From positions 1 to 64,000 of the forward strand of contig NZ_PVNE01000008.1 in the NCBI RefSeq assembly GCF_003001905.1: DNA of 64,000 nt, written 5' to 3'. A program made the translations under genes and the position numbers. Shown here in pieces: positions 55,885 through 64,000 of the stretch (position 1 is its first letter; each line of letters opens with the position of its first letter). Under the pieces are notes generated by a model that was not told the DNA's origin, searched no databases, and worked only from the letters and a program-made list of their open reading frames with translations. The DNA is from Planifilum fimeticola. Lineage in GTDB: Bacteria > Bacillota > Bacilli > Thermoactinomycetales > DSM-44946.

Positions 55885-56874
55885 TCATTGGTCGGCATCC
55901 TCGTCTTTCGTCAATTCCCCGATCGATTTCCTCATATCGGTATCCGCCAGCAGGTTTTGCAACTGATAATAATCCATCACACCCATTTTGCCCGAACGAA
56001 GGGCTTCGGCAAGGGCCAGAGGCACTTGGGCTTCCGCCTCCACCACCTTGGCGCGCATCTCCTCCACGCGGGCGCGCATCTCCTGCTCCTTGGCGACGGC
56101 CATCGCCCGCCGCTCCTCGGCCTTGGCCTGGGCGATCCGCTTATCCGCCTCGGCTTGGTCGGTCTGCAGTTCCGCCCCGATGTTTTTCCCCACGTCCACG
56201 TCGGCGATGTCGATGGACAGGATTTCAAAGGCGGTCCCTGCATCCAGCCCTTTGTCCAAGACCGTTTGGGAGATCATGTCCGGGTTTTCCAGCACATCCT
56301 TGTGGCTGTCGGCGGAACCGTTGGTGGTAACGATCCCCTCACCCACCCGGGCGATGATCGTTTCCTCCCCGGCACCACCGACCAGGCGGTCGATGTTGGC
56401 CCGCACGGTCACCCGGGCCCGGACCTTCACTTCAATTCCGTCCTTGGCCACTGCGGAAACCATCGGCGTTTCAATCACCTTCGGGTTCACGCTCATCTGC
56501 ACCGCTTCCAGCACATCCCGTCCGGCCAGATCGATCGCCGCTGCCCGGGAGAACACGAGATCGATGTTCGCCCGCTGGGCGGCGATCAGCGCGTCCACAA
56601 CCCGATCGACGTTCCCACCCGCCAGGTAGTGGGTTTCCAGCTGTTCGATGGTGACGTCCAATCCCGCCTTGCGCGCCTTGATCAGGGGGTTGATGATCCG
56701 CGCCGGAGCAATCCGTCTCAGGCGCATCCCCACAAGGGTGGTCAGACCGACATAGACGCCGGAAGCCATCGCGCTGATCCACAGCATAACGGGAACAAAC
56801 GAAAACAGAACAGCAAGAAAGACGATGGCTACGACCACGAGGATGATCACCGTCAGCAAACCTGCTGCTTCCAT
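55885..56874 (-). CDS. floA: Flotillin-like protein FloA
   Basis: The 329-residue product organises functional membrane microdomains. It has the N-terminal re-entrant membrane hairpin ([19 protein letters not shown]), the PHB/SPFH domain, and the C-terminal coiled coil ([21 protein letters not shown]). The bacterial FloA motif [10 protein letters not shown] is intact. It starts one base after the nfeD stop, so translation is coupled; nfeD-floA is the standard order. Confidence 0.96.
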   Translation of the reverse strand: MEAAGLLTVIILVVVAIVFLAVLFSFVPVMLWISAMASGVYVGLTTLVGMRLRRIAPARIINPLIKARKAGLDVTIEQLETHYLAGGNVDRVVDALIAAQRANIDLVFSRAAAIDLAGRDVLEAVQMSVNPKVIETPMVSAVAKDGIEVKVRARVTVRANIDRLVGGAGEETIIARVGEGIVTTNGSADSHKDVLENPDMISQTVLDKGLDAGTAFEILSIDIADVDVGKNIGAELQTDQAEADKRIAQAKAEERRAMAVAKEQEMRARVEEMRAKVVEAEAQVPLALAEALRSGKMGVMDYYQLQNLLADTDMRKSIGELTKDEDADQ

Positions 56875-56875
56875 A

Positions 56876-58222
56876 TCACATTTCCTCCTCGGATGTTTTT
56901 TCTTCGGTGGTATCTATTCGACGAACGACGATGCGGGATCCTTCCACGTGAATCACTTTGACCGCCGTTTTGGCGGGAATCATGCCCCCTTCGCTGACCA
57001 CGTCGTATTTCTCGCCGTCCACCTCAACCCATCCCGCAGGCCGGAGCGGCGTCAGCGTCATTCCCTTCTTCCCGACCAAGTCTTTCCAGTCCCTGGAGGA
57101 TGTATAACCCGATTCGTTTTTTTGGGACTCCTTCAGGATCATTTTGGCCCAAACGCCCTTCATGCCAAAGACCTTGACGGCAATCCACACCCCGACCAGC
57201 GTGATGGCGAGCGCCACCAGCAGGGAGACGATGCCGAAGGCGGGATCATAAGCCGCCAGCACCACGGCGCTTCCCAGGGAGATCAGGCCCAATATTCCGA
57301 AGATCCCCCATCCGGGAACAAACAACTCGACCACCATCAGGATGAGCCCGGCGACAAAGAGCAGCACCGTCTCCATTCCGGCCAGACCGGCCAGATAGTG
57401 TCCGAAGAAATAAAGACCAAAGGATAAAAGTCCGACAGCTCCCGGAACTCCGAAGCCCGGGGTGAGCAGCTCCAGGGCGATTCCGCCCAGGCCCAGCAGA
57501 AGCAGGATGGGAACCACATAGGGACTGGTCACCCAGCGGGCAAACTTCTCGGCGGGCGTCAGCTCCACCTCGATCACTTCCGCATCCCCCAGCCCGATCG
57601 CCGGAAGCACCTCGTTTTCGGAGGGGACGATGCGGTCGGCCATGTCCCACTCGACCGCCTGATCGGCGGACAGGCTGAGCAGTTCCCCTTTCTTTTTCAG
57701 CCCTTTGATTTCCACGTTGCGATCCACCATGGCGGCGGCAATATCGCCGTTCCGCCCTCCCTGTTCAGCGGCGGCACGCATGTTGGAAGCCCAGAAGGCA
57801 ACCGTTTTCGGATCGGCGACCTCACCGTAAAACGTGCGGGGCTCAGCGGCGCCCATGGCGCTTCCCGGCGACATCAGAATCTTATCCGCGTTGAGGGTGA
57901 TGTAGGCCCCCGCGGAAATGGCCTCTCCCCGGATGTAGGCGATCACCGGAACCGACGAACGTCGGATCAGCTTTCCGATTTCCAGGGCTGCCGTCACCTC
58001 TCCGCCCAGGGTGTCGATTTCCAGCACGACGGCCTCGGCCTTGGCCTCTTCCGCTTCGGTCAACGCCCGTTCGAGGAAGGTGGACAACCCCCGCTCCACT
58101 TCCTGTTCCACCGGGATCCAGTAAACCGCTTTGCCGGCGGCCGGGGGCGCCGCCGAAGACCAAACCGGCCAGCACATCAGAAGGAGTGCCGCTCCGATCA
58201 AAAGAAAAGCAACCCGCTTCAC
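56876..58222 (-). CDS. NfeD-type membrane serine protease (YqeZ)
   Basis: The 448-residue product has a signal peptide ([19 protein letters not shown]) and a ClpP-class serine protease domain with the catalytic Ser in [10 protein letters not shown] and a lysine in [10 protein letters not shown]. Four membrane helices and a C-terminal OB domain ([20 protein letters not shown]) follow. NfeD works with flotillin at the membrane. GTG 58222 is chosen because GGAGGG precedes it by nine bases. floA follows immediately. Confidence 0.92.
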   Translation of the reverse strand: MKRVAFLLIGAALLLMCWPVWSSAAPPAAGKAVYWIPVEQEVERGLSTFLERALTEAEEAKAEAVVLEIDTLGGEVTAALEIGKLIRRSSVPVIAYIRGEAISAGAYITLNADKILMSPGSAMGAAEPRTFYGEVADPKTVAFWASNMRAAAEQGGRNGDIAAAMVDRNVEIKGLKKKGELLSLSADQAVEWDMADRIVPSENEVLPAIGLGDAEVIEVELTPAEKFARWVTSPYVVPILLLLGLGGIALELLTPGFGVPGAVGLLSFGLYFFGHYLAGLAGMETVLLFVAGLILMVVELFVPGWGIFGILGLISLGSAVVLAAYDPAFGIVSLLVALAITLVGVWIAVKVFGMKGVWAKMILKESQKNESGYTSSRDWKDLVGKKGMTLTPLRPAGWVEVDGEKYDVVSEGGMIPAKTAVKVIHVEGSRIVVRRIDTTEEKTSEEEM

Positions 58223-58340
58223 CGGGGGAATCCCTCCGTTCCGTTTCAACCACCTCGAGTTGCCATTGACTGTGAGACGCGCTCGGGCTTTGCGGACCGT
58301 TCGCCTCCATCGGCGCTTGAAGGTGGATCCGCTCTCCGAA

Positions 58341-58378
58341 AAAAAGCGGCTGTTGACCTCGCTCCTGCGTCAACAGCC
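58341..58378 (-). terminator. Terminator after yqeY
   Basis: GGCTGTTGAC and GTCAACAGCC form a perfect 10-bp stem (58348-58357, 58369-58378), followed on the minus strand by GCTTTTT. The stem sequence is the same as at 66-93. Confidence 0.85.
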
Positions 58379-58398
58379 CTGCAGCAAATGCACGTTTG

Positions 58399-58842
58399 TC
58401 AGCCCAACAACTCGCGGACGATCCGATTCACCTCTTTCCCGTCGGCTCGTCCCTTGACGCGGGGAATGATCTCCTTCATCACCTTGCCCATATCCGCAGG
58501 GGATGAAGCACCCACCTCGCCGATCACTTGCCGGGCCAACTCTCGAAGCTCCTCTTCGGACAGCGGAGCGGGCAGATAGGCTTCCACCACGGCGATCTCC
58601 GCCTTCACCTTCTCCGCCAGCTCGCTCCGTCCCGCCTTTTCAAACTCTTGAAGCGATTCCTTGCGCTGTTTCAACTCCCGGGAAAGGACGTCCAATACTT
58701 CCCCTTCCTCGAGGGGACGTCCCTTTTCGATCTCCGCATTTTTGATGGCAGATCGCACCATGCGGATGACGCTCAATTTCGTCTTGTCTTTATTCTTGAG
58801 TGCGGTCTTCATGTCCTGTTCCAGCCGCTGGGTCAAGCTCAT
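58399..58842 (-). CDS. GatB/YqeY domain protein
   Basis: The 147-residue product is the stand-alone YqeY domain, homologous to the tail of GatB. It has MSLTQRLEQDMKTALKNKDKTKLSVIRMVRSAIK (shown in part, residues 1-34) and the C-terminal GMGKVMKEIIPRVKGRADGKEVN type motif. A role in tRNA-dependent amidation or tRNA handling is presumed. ATG 58842 follows AGAGGTG. It lies 17 bases after rpsU, as in most Bacilli. Confidence 0.95.
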   Translation of the reverse strand: MSLTQRLEQDMKTALKNKDKTKLSVIRMVRSAIKNAEIEKGRPLEEGEVLDVLSRELKQRKESLQEFEKAGRSELAEKVKAEIAVVEAYLPAPLSEEELRELARQVIGEVGASSPADMGKVMKEIIPRVKGRADGKEVNRIVRELLG

Positions 58843-58858
58843 CCTGTTTGGCACCTCT

Positions 58859-59032
58859 TTACCTGCGTTTCTTGCGAGCGGCCTCGGATTTCTTTTTCCG
58901 GCGGACGCTCGGCTTCTGGTAATGCTCGCGTCTGCGCACCTCGGCCAAAAGCCCATCTTTGGCGCAGGAGCGCTTGAAACGGCGGAGAGCGTTGTCCAGC
59001 GATTCGTTTTTGCGAACGCGAACTTCAGCCAT
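58859..59032 (-). CDS. rpsU: 30S ribosomal protein S21
   Basis: A 57-residue basic ribosomal protein ([20 protein letters not shown], then [20 protein letters not shown]). It helps mRNA start selection on the 30S subunit. The reading frame is complete from ATG 59032 to TAA 58859. A 200-base leader precedes it, driven by a strong promoter overlapping the HIT gene. It is first in the operon with yqeY. Confidence 0.97.
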   Translation of the reverse strand: MAEVRVRKNESLDNALRRFKRSCAKDGLLAEVRRREHYQKPSVRRKKKSEAARKKRR

Positions 59033-59231
59033 GCTTTTCCCTCCCTCCGCGGGTCAGGTGAGCCGCCCGGACGAATGGAGCCGGGTAAGGCAAAAACCTT
59101 CACGGTCAGGTCACGCAAGCGAGCGGCCCTGTCCCACAGGGGACGGAAAAACCAAACACCTGCATGGAAACGCTTCGGCCCAACACCGCCCGAATTTCAT
59201 CCAAAAAAGTCGGATGATGCGCAGTAAGTCA
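59033..59231 (-). other. Long 5' leader of rpsU-yqeY
   Basis: About 200 bases between the predicted transcription start and rpsU hold no reading frame with a ribosome site that I would accept. There are GC-rich inverted segments (for example GTCCCCTGTGGGAC at 59140-59153). A regulatory RNA is possible, but none of the known leader motifs was recognised. Confidence 0.45.
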
Positions 59232-59237
59232 ACATTT

Positions 59238-59267
59238 ATTATACCTCAGCCCAAAAGAGGATGTCAA
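59238..59267 (-). promoter_or_regulatory. Strong promoter of rpsU-yqeY
   Basis: TTGACA (59267-59262) and TATAAT (59243-59238) are both perfect and 18 bases apart. It abuts the HIT gene stop. Confidence 0.88.
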
Positions 59268-59269
59268 AA

Positions 59270-59611
59270 TCATCCGGGAGGCCAGGAAAGCTGGCGCCCG
59301 CCGATCAAGTGGAAATGGATGTGGTAGACGGTCTGCAGTCCGTGTTTGCCGCAATTGTTCACCAGGCGGAACCCATTTTCCGCCAGTCCCAACTCCTTGG
59401 CCACCTTGGAGGCCGCCGCGATAACCTTCCCCATCAACTCGGGCTCTTCCTCCGCATCCAGAAGGGACGGAACGTGCTTTTTGGGGATGATCAGCACGTG
59501 AACCGGCGCCGCGGGATTGATGTCCCGAAAAGCCAGGACGCTGTCGTCTTCGTACACCTTGTCGGAGGGAACGCTCCCCTCGACGATGCCGCAAAAGATG
59601 CAATCCGCCAC
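59270..59611 (-). CDS. HIT family hydrolase (HINT type)
   Basis: The 113-residue product is a small nucleotide hydrolase or transferase with the catalytic histidine triad in HIHFHLIGG. It has the zinc-like CIFCGI start and RDINPAAPVHVLIIPKKHV, both typical of the PKCI/HINT branch. GTG 59611 has GGAGGG six bases upstream. It is upstream of rpsU and reads in the same direction, but the next gene has its own promoter. Confidence 0.93.
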   Translation of the reverse strand: MADCIFCGIVEGSVPSDKVYEDDSVLAFRDINPAAPVHVLIIPKKHVPSLLDAEEEPELMGKVIAAASKVAKELGLAENGFRLVNNCGKHGLQTVYHIHFHLIGGRQLSWPPG

Positions 59612-59640
59612 ATACAACCCTCCTTGTCCGATCTGGCGAT

Positions 59641-59669
59641 ATTATATCAAGAACCGGCCGGTTTGCGAA
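59641..59669 (-). promoter_or_regulatory. HIT gene promoter with palindromic spacer
   Basis: TTCGCA (59669-59664) and TATAAT (59646-59641) are 17 bases apart, with an extended TGA before the -10. The spacer contains the perfect 12-bp palindrome AACCGGCCGGTT (59652-59663), an operator candidate. Confidence 0.6.
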
Positions 59670-59764
59670 AGGCGTCCCCGCCCCGGCGTTCGTCCCACAC
59701 CTCCTGAAAGATGGCGCATATAATAGAACGACCGCCCACCCTCAAAGAAAGGAGTGCGAGAGCC

Positions 59765-60136
59765 GTGTCCAAAAAGAAGGCAAATGATGCCCAGCTGCGG
59801 CAGATGATACGGAAAATCGTCAGGGAAGAAATGCAGCGGATGCAGAGCATGGACGATTCCGAATGGATGGAGCAAGACCCGGATTTCCATCCCGAGATGG
59901 CGGGAAGGCCTGATCTTCATGAAAGCCGCGGCTATCCCGATCCGTTCGATCAGGGTGACCTGTCCCCGGATCACCCCCCCTGGGCCAGCTTCGGCCCCGC
60001 TCAACCGGACCCGAATCGGAAACAATCGGCGCGGTCGGAACAACCCCCCCGCTACCCCGAATGGCCCGGTCCCTACACGCCGGACCTGGAATCGGAGCTC
60101 GACAACCCGCCCTACATTCCCAAACGGCGCAAATGA
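59765..60136 (+). CDS. Unknown proline-rich acidic protein
   Basis: The roughly 123-residue product has a short basic N-terminal helix (KKKANDAQLRQMIRKIVREEMQRMQSM), then a disordered, Pro/Asp-rich tail (WMEQDPDFHPEMAGRP, PPWASFGPAQPDPN, PYTPDLESELDNPP). I recognise no family. GTG 59765 has AAAGGAG ten bases upstream. A hairpin terminator follows directly. It is divergent from the HIT gene across a short promoter region. Confidence 0.55.
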   Translation: MSKKKANDAQLRQMIRKIVREEMQRMQSMDDSEWMEQDPDFHPEMAGRPDLHESRGYPDPFDQGDLSPDHPPWASFGPAQPDPNRKQSARSEQPPRYPEWPGPYTPDLESELDNPPYIPKRRK

Positions 60137-60137
60137 C

Positions 60138-60167
60138 GGATAAAGCCCCTCCCTGGGGGCTTTATCC
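60138..60167 (+). terminator. Terminator of the proline-rich protein gene
   Basis: GGATAAAGCCCC and GGGGCTTTATCC form a perfect 12-bp stem (60138-60149, 60156-60167). The T-run lies inside the 3' arm, so it is a strong hairpin but a weaker classical terminator. Confidence 0.6.
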
Positions 60168-60282
60168 ATGTCGGCCATCAACCCTCGGCACCTTCATGGC
60201 GGGTCGCTGTCCGCGCGAATTTGCCACGTCTCGTCATGCCTGTCCCCCTCCGGCCATATACATGGGAGAGGGGGCGGTGCCT

Positions 60283-61245
60283 GTGAAGGAAATATTGATA
60301 CCCTTTGCAACGGGTTTGGCCGTTTTTTTGTTCGGGATGCAATTGATCCGCATCGGATTGGGAATCCTGGCCGGCGATCGCCTGGAGTCCCTTCTCCTCC
60401 GCTTCACCCGCACACCCACCCGCGGGATGCTTACCGGCCTTCTGGTCACATCCCTGCTGCAGAGCAGCAGTGCGGTAACCGTTTTATCGATCGGACTGGT
60501 GGACGCCGGGATTCTCACTTTTCCCCAAACCATTGGCATCATACTGGGCACCAATGTCGGCACGACGGTCACCACGGAAATCCTCGCCCTGAAGATCGAG
60601 GATTTCGCCCTTCCCATGCTCCTGGTCGGCGGATTCATGCATCTTCTTCCCTGGAAAGGATTCAAGGGCGCAGGCTTGGCCGTCGCCGGTTTCGGCTGCA
60701 TCTTTCTCGGCATGGAAGCGATGCAATGGCTGTCCATTCCCTTGAAGGAGCGGGGATGGATTCATTGGATCCTGGAGCGGGGGGGAGATCCGGTCTGGAC
60801 GGGCATCGCCGCCGGAACGCTGCTGACGGCGGTGATCCAGAGCAGCAGCGCCGCCGTCGCCATGACCATGGGCTTTTACTCCTCGGGTCTGTTGTCGCTG
60901 CCCGTCGCCGTCGCGATCGTCCTCGGCAGCAATGTGGGCACCTGTGTAACCGGCCTGATCGCCGCCATCGGAACGGGCCGGTCCGCCAAACAGGTGGCCG
61001 TCGCCCACCTGATTCTGAATGTGGTCGGCGTCCTTCTCTTCGCTCCGGTCGTCCATTGGATCGCCGACGCCGCCCGCCTGTTGGACAGCGACCCGGCCGC
61101 CCAGGTGGCCCATGTCCAAACCCTGTTCAACATCCTCTGCTCCCTGGTCGCCCTGCCCTTTGCCCGCCCCTTTGCCCAGCTCGTCACCGCCCTCGTTCCG
61201 GACGGAGTGATCGTTTGGCGAATCGGCAAAGGGCGAAAAAGATGA
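60283..61245 (+). CDS. Na/Pi cotransporter-family protein
   Basis: The 320-residue product has about eight membrane helices and two copies of the QSSSA motif (LLQSSSAVTVL and VIQSSSAAVAM), the marker of PNaS phosphate symporters. The GTNVGTTVT and GSNVGTCVTGL repeats complete the pseudo-symmetric core. No PhoU-like C-terminal domain is present, so it is the short bacterial form. GTG 60283 is chosen because GAGAGGGGGCG lies about eight bases upstream. It is convergent with deoC. Confidence 0.9.
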   Translation: MKEILIPFATGLAVFLFGMQLIRIGLGILAGDRLESLLLRFTRTPTRGMLTGLLVTSLLQSSSAVTVLSIGLVDAGILTFPQTIGIILGTNVGTTVTTEILALKIEDFALPMLLVGGFMHLLPWKGFKGAGLAVAGFGCIFLGMEAMQWLSIPLKERGWIHWILERGGDPVWTGIAAGTLLTAVIQSSSAAVAMTMGFYSSGLLSLPVAVAIVLGSNVGTCVTGLIAAIGTGRSAKQVAVAHLILNVVGVLLFAPVVHWIADAARLLDSDPAAQVAHVQTLFNILCSLVALPFARPFAQLVTALVPDGVIVWRIGKGRKR

Positions 61246-61287
61246 GTCCGGTCGCCGCAGCGAAAGAGGAAAGTCCTTAAAGAGCGC

Positions 61288-61947
61288 TCACTCGCCCAAC
61301 TCCCCCAGGATGGCGACACCGGAACTGGTGCCGATCCGATTCGCCCCGGCGGAAATCATCTTCTTCGCAGCGGCCAGACTGCGGATCCCGCCGGAGGCTT
61401 TCACCCCCATCTCCGGGCCAACCGCCTCGCGCATGATGCGGACGGCTTCCACCGTCGCCCCGCCGGGCCCGAACCCGGTGGAGGTCTTGACAAAATGGGC
61501 TCCGGCCGCCTTGGCAAGTTCACAAGCGAGACGGATCTCCCCCTCATCGAGCAGTCCGGTCTCCAGGATCACCTTGACTGTGCGCCCCCCGGCCGCGCGG
61601 ACCACTGCGCGGATGTCCTCTTCCACTCCCTGTCGGTCTCCCGACTTGAAGGCTCCGATATTCATCACCATGTCGATTTCGGAAGCCCCGTCTGCGACGG
61701 CCCGTTTGGTTTCGGCCGCCTTGACCTCCGTGGTCGTGGCCCCGAGGGGAAAACCGACCACCGTGCATACCTGGATGTCGGATTCCTTCAGCCGTTCCGC
61801 CGCCCGCGATACCCACCAGGGATTCACGCAGACCGCGGCAAACTCGGACTCCAACGCCTCCTGGCATAGACGGTCGATGTCCGACGCCGTCGCTTCGGGT
61901 TTCAACAGGGTGTGATCGATGATCGATGCGAGATTTGTTACCGTCAT
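61288..61947 (-). CDS. deoC: Deoxyribose-phosphate aldolase
   Basis: DeoC cleaves 2-deoxyribose-5-phosphate to glyceraldehyde-3-phosphate and acetaldehyde in nucleoside breakdown. The 219-residue product has the Schiff-base lysine in FVKTSTGF and the proton-relay lysine in [11 protein letters not shown], with the start [14 protein letters not shown] 61947 has GGAGGGAGAG upstream. The downstream neighbour at the 3' side is convergent; cdd lies 15 kb away. Confidence 0.96.
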   Translation of the reverse strand: MTVTNLASIIDHTLLKPEATASDIDRLCQEALESEFAAVCVNPWWVSRAAERLKESDIQVCTVVGFPLGATTTEVKAAETKRAVADGASEIDMVMNIGAFKSGDRQGVEEDIRAVVRAAGGRTVKVILETGLLDEGEIRLACELAKAAGAHFVKTSTGFGPGGATVEAVRIMREAVGPEMGVKASGGIRSLAAAKKMISAGANRIGTSSGVAILGELGE

Positions 61948-62001
61948 GGCTCTCCCTCCAAACGCGCATCCGCTTGACAAGTTATAAAGGTGATAGAGGC
62001 A

Positions 62002-62445
62002 TCAGGATTCGCCCGCGAGAAGCCCCAGATGTCGGTAGGCTTCCTCCATCACGGGGAGGTTGTTGTCATACCCTTCCCCTTGCATGAGCCGCCAGGCTTC
62101 CTCCGGAGGCAACCAGCGGGCCCCGCCGATTTCGGACAGGGCGGGATGAAGCGCCTCGGACGTCGCCTCCACCAGATAATAGTGCACTTCTTTTTCCACA
62201 TCTCCGTGATCGGGGTGAAAATAGCGGTAATGAACCGATGTCAACGGGCGAAGAATTCGCCCGGAAACCCCCGTCTCTTCCCGGATTTCCCTCAGGGCGG
62301 TCTCCTCGTTCGTTTCCCCCTTCTCCCTCTTTCCCTTGGGAAGCGTCCACCGGGAATACCTGTCCTCGATCAGAAGAATTTCCGTTCGGCCATTTTTCCG
62401 GCGGAACACCACCCCGCCGGCCGATACTTCCTTCAATCCGTCCAC
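62002..62445 (-). CDS. Nudix hydrolase
   Basis: The 147-residue product has an exact Nudix box, GX5EX7REUXEEXGU, from Gly38 to Val60 (GKREKGETNEETALREIREETG region). It starts with SAGGVVFRR, as in diadenosine polyphosphate or MutT-type enzymes. The substrate cannot be named. GTG 62445 is the likely start. It lies between deoC and the small acidic gene; a TGcTAAAAT element upstream (62555-62563) may be its promoter. Confidence 0.9.
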   Translation of the reverse strand: MDGLKEVSAGGVVFRRKNGRTEILLIEDRYSRWTLPKGKREKGETNEETALREIREETGVSGRILRPLTSVHYRYFHPDHGDVEKEVHYYLVEATSEALHPALSEIGGARWLPPEEAWRLMQGEGYDNNLPVMEEAYRHLGLLAGES

Positions 62446-62660
62446 AACCTTTCCGCCCTGGTGTTTTAAGATCGGAATCGCTCCGCTTTCCCGGGCGATT
62501 TTCTTCCGCTCCCGATCTTACGTCTGCAAATGCTCCTCTGTCCTGAACGCCGCGATTTTAGCATAACACAACGGAAATGTGGATGGCAGGACAAATCCTC
62601 CGTCCGCGGGGGAAAATGCGGAAAAGCCCCCGACGGACAAACCGCATTTCCCGACTCCGT

Positions 62661-62819
62661 TCAAGAGGGATCCGCCTCGTCCCATGACAGGGTGGTCACT
62701 TCCGTATACTCGCCTTCCCGGATCTCTTCCTCGGACGCCCGCTGCTCCAGCTCTTCCCGGTCATCCATCCCCGGCGCGACGGTCGGCTCCTGATCGCGCT
62801 TCCGTTTTCCCTGTTTCAT
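62661..62819 (-). CDS. Unknown small acidic protein
   Basis: A 52-residue product with a basic start (MKQGKRKRDQEP) and an acidic remainder (DDREELEQRASEEEIREGEY). It ends TLSWDEADPS. AAGGAGGG stands six bases before ATG 62819, giving good support for translation. No family is recognised. It lies alone between the Nudix gene and the GNAT pair. Confidence 0.6.
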   Translation of the reverse strand: MKQGKRKRDQEPTVAPGMDDREELEQRASEEEIREGEYTEVTTLSWDEADPS

Positions 62820-62944
62820 CGATTTCCCTCCTTCACCCCTTCACCGCCGAACCATCGGGATGCCGTTCGGCATCCCTCCGGTCCTGTCCGGTTTATTGGT
62901 TTCTAGGGGTATCCTGCACGGGGGAGAGACCGTTCATACCGGAT

Positions 62945-63490
62945 TCAGTCCAACTCGATTCCCATCCAGTGAGCGTCGTAAAACCGACCGTCGATGCAAA
63001 ATTCCCTCGAGATGGTTCCCTCCACCTTGAAGCCGACCGAACGGTACAGGCGAATGGCCCGTTCGTTGTCCGTCCGGACCCGCAGGTTGATCTTCCGGAT
63101 CTTCCCGGTTTGCCGGGCCCATTGAAGCAAGGCTTGGAGCAACTGTCTTCCGATCGACATCCCCCAGTACTTTTTGCGGACGCTGATGCCGAATTCGCCG
63201 GCATGGGCATTGCGCTTCCGTTTCCCCGGCTGAAAATTAAGCATGCCGGCCATCTCTCCGTCCACCTCGGCGATCAAATACAAATGGGTGTCGGATCGGG
63301 CGCACTGTTCCAGCAATTGGCGCTGTTCGCCCACTGACGGGCGAAACTCTCCCGGTTCGAAAAGCAGGTAATCGGACTCGCCAAGGGTTTTCTGAACAAA
63401 GACAATCATTTCCTCCGCATCCTCCAAAACGGCCTCCCGAAGGACCAGCCTTCGCCCATCGGGCAAGGTTGACACCTGCTCAAACCCCAC
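62945..63490 (-). CDS. GNAT family N-acetyltransferase (second of pair)
   Basis: The 181-residue product has a GNAT fold. The acetyl-CoA loop is visible at KYWGMSIGRQLLQALLQW, and the C-terminal part NLRVRTDNERAIRLYRSVGFKVEG is typical of RimJ/RimL-like or YkkB-like acetyltransferases. It starts at GTG 63490, one base after the stop of the upstream GNAT gene, with GGAGGGAG upstream, so translation is coupled. The substrate is unknown. Confidence 0.9.
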   Translation of the reverse strand: MGFEQVSTLPDGRRLVLREAVLEDAEEMIVFVQKTLGESDYLLFEPGEFRPSVGEQRQLLEQCARSDTHLYLIAEVDGEMAGMLNFQPGKRKRNAHAGEFGISVRKKYWGMSIGRQLLQALLQWARQTGKIRKINLRVRTDNERAIRLYRSVGFKVEGTISREFCIDGRFYDAHWMGIELD

Positions 63491-63940
63491 TCATTTCACT
63501 CCCTCCTCCTTCCCCTCAGGGGAAAGCCGCTTTCTGAACACCCAGCTGTTTCTCGTATAACCCATCTTCTCCTCGTAGAAACGGTGGGCCTCCTTCCGCC
63601 GGACCCCCGAGGTCAGCTCCACCAGACGACAGCCCTGGGCCCGGGCGAAGTCCTCCAGGTATCGGAGAAGCTTGGCCCCGTATCCCTTGGACCGCTCTTC
63701 CTCCTTCGTGACCAGGTCGTAAATGAAAAGATGCCGGCCATTGTACAGATTGACCATCACCGCCACGCCGGCCAGGGCCAGCATCCGACCGCTTTCCTCC
63801 AGGGCGAACAGCCGGTAACCCCGCGGGCGCATCTCCTCCAGCAGGGACAGATAGGTGTCCAGATCCAGATGGGTCCGCAGTTCCTTCAAGAGCGGAAAGG
63901 CTTCAACCCACTCTTCCCTTCGGGTCAATTCACGAATCAT
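63491..63940 (-). CDS. GNAT family N-acetyltransferase (first of pair)
   Basis: The 149-residue product has the GNAT core with the acetyl-CoA loop RSKGYGAKLLRYLEDFA and the late motif GVRRKEAHRFYEEKMGY. ATG 63940 has AAGGAGAG upstream. It is followed directly by a second GNAT gene. The 60 bases upstream, to the window end, hold no promoter that I can name. Confidence 0.9.
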   Translation of the reverse strand: MIRELTRREEWVEAFPLLKELRTHLDLDTYLSLLEEMRPRGYRLFALEESGRMLALAGVAVMVNLYNGRHLFIYDLVTKEEERSKGYGAKLLRYLEDFARAQGCRLVELTSGVRRKEAHRFYEEKMGYTRNSWVFRKRLSPEGKEEGVK

Positions 63941-64000
63941 TGGGCATCTCTCCTTTGTACGGAATCGCATTTGACGCCGGTCACATGCGGCCACGGGCCC

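Overview
The window is one continuous stretch of a GC-rich, endospore-forming Bacillota chromosome. The evidence is direct: an alpha/beta-type SASP gene, yqfC/yqfD, yqzL, Bacillus-type Shine-Dalgarno sites (many ahead of GTG or TTG), a TPP riboswitch, a glycine T-box, and the gene string rpsU-yqeY-nfeD-floA / yqfC-yqfD-phoH-pgpH-ybeY-dgkA-cdd-era-yqzL-recO-glyQ-glyS / ccpN-ppdK regulator / dnaG-sigA / trmK-nif3, which follows the Bacillus subtilis order. The GC content, the ppdK insertion and the many poorly known small proteins suggest a thermophilic relative such as the Thermoactinomycetaceae; this is inference. RNase P RNA looks like type A, not the type B of Bacillus itself. No tRNA, rRNA, CRISPR array, insertion sequence or prophage was seen.

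Layout. 1-2.1 kb: a DUF1540 protein, a small unknown protein and an FtsW/RodA-type SEDS protein. 2.2-5.2 kb: a thiamine-thiazole operon (tenI-thiO-thiS-thiG) behind a TPP riboswitch with its own terminator. 5.2-8.2 kb: a nicotinamidase-like gene, a lone nuoD, a DedA protein and a frameshifted [2Fe-2S] ferredoxin. 8.3-11 kb: an M42 aminopeptidase, a thiamine-binding protein and a membrane protein. 11.2-15.8 kb: a formate/molybdopterin module (fdhD, a YdeP-like oxidoreductase, an OFA-family transporter). 16-21 kb: a large DUF2339 membrane protein, a TetR regulator with a probable target gene, an unknown gene, a GDSL hydrolase. 21.1-21.6 kb: rnpB.

21.6-36.9 kb is a conserved core read on the minus strand: trmK-nif3, an M1 peptidase, an acyl-CoA dehydrogenase/acyl-CoA ligase pair, dnaG-sigA, and ccpN-regulator-ppdK. 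37.2-41 kb holds a HelD helicase (plus strand) and a little-known YIP1-type membrane operon with two tandem paralogues, one of them frameshifted. 41.3-60 kb continues the yqe/yqf core on the minus strand (T-box-glyQS, recO to yqfC, an inserted SASP and MFS gene, floA-nfeD, yqeY-rpsU, HIT). The last 4 kb carries a Na/Pi cotransporter, deoC, a Nudix hydrolase, a small acidic protein and two GNAT acetyltransferases.

The points most worth checking are: four genes in two operons whose best Shine-Dalgarno sites sit in front of ATT or ATC; three apparent one-base deletions, all in G/C runs; a pair of matching TetR operators; a Shine-Dalgarno-masking hairpin; a ccpN-ppdK operon with palindromes over its promoter; and a probable sigma-H promoter ahead of dnaG-sigA.
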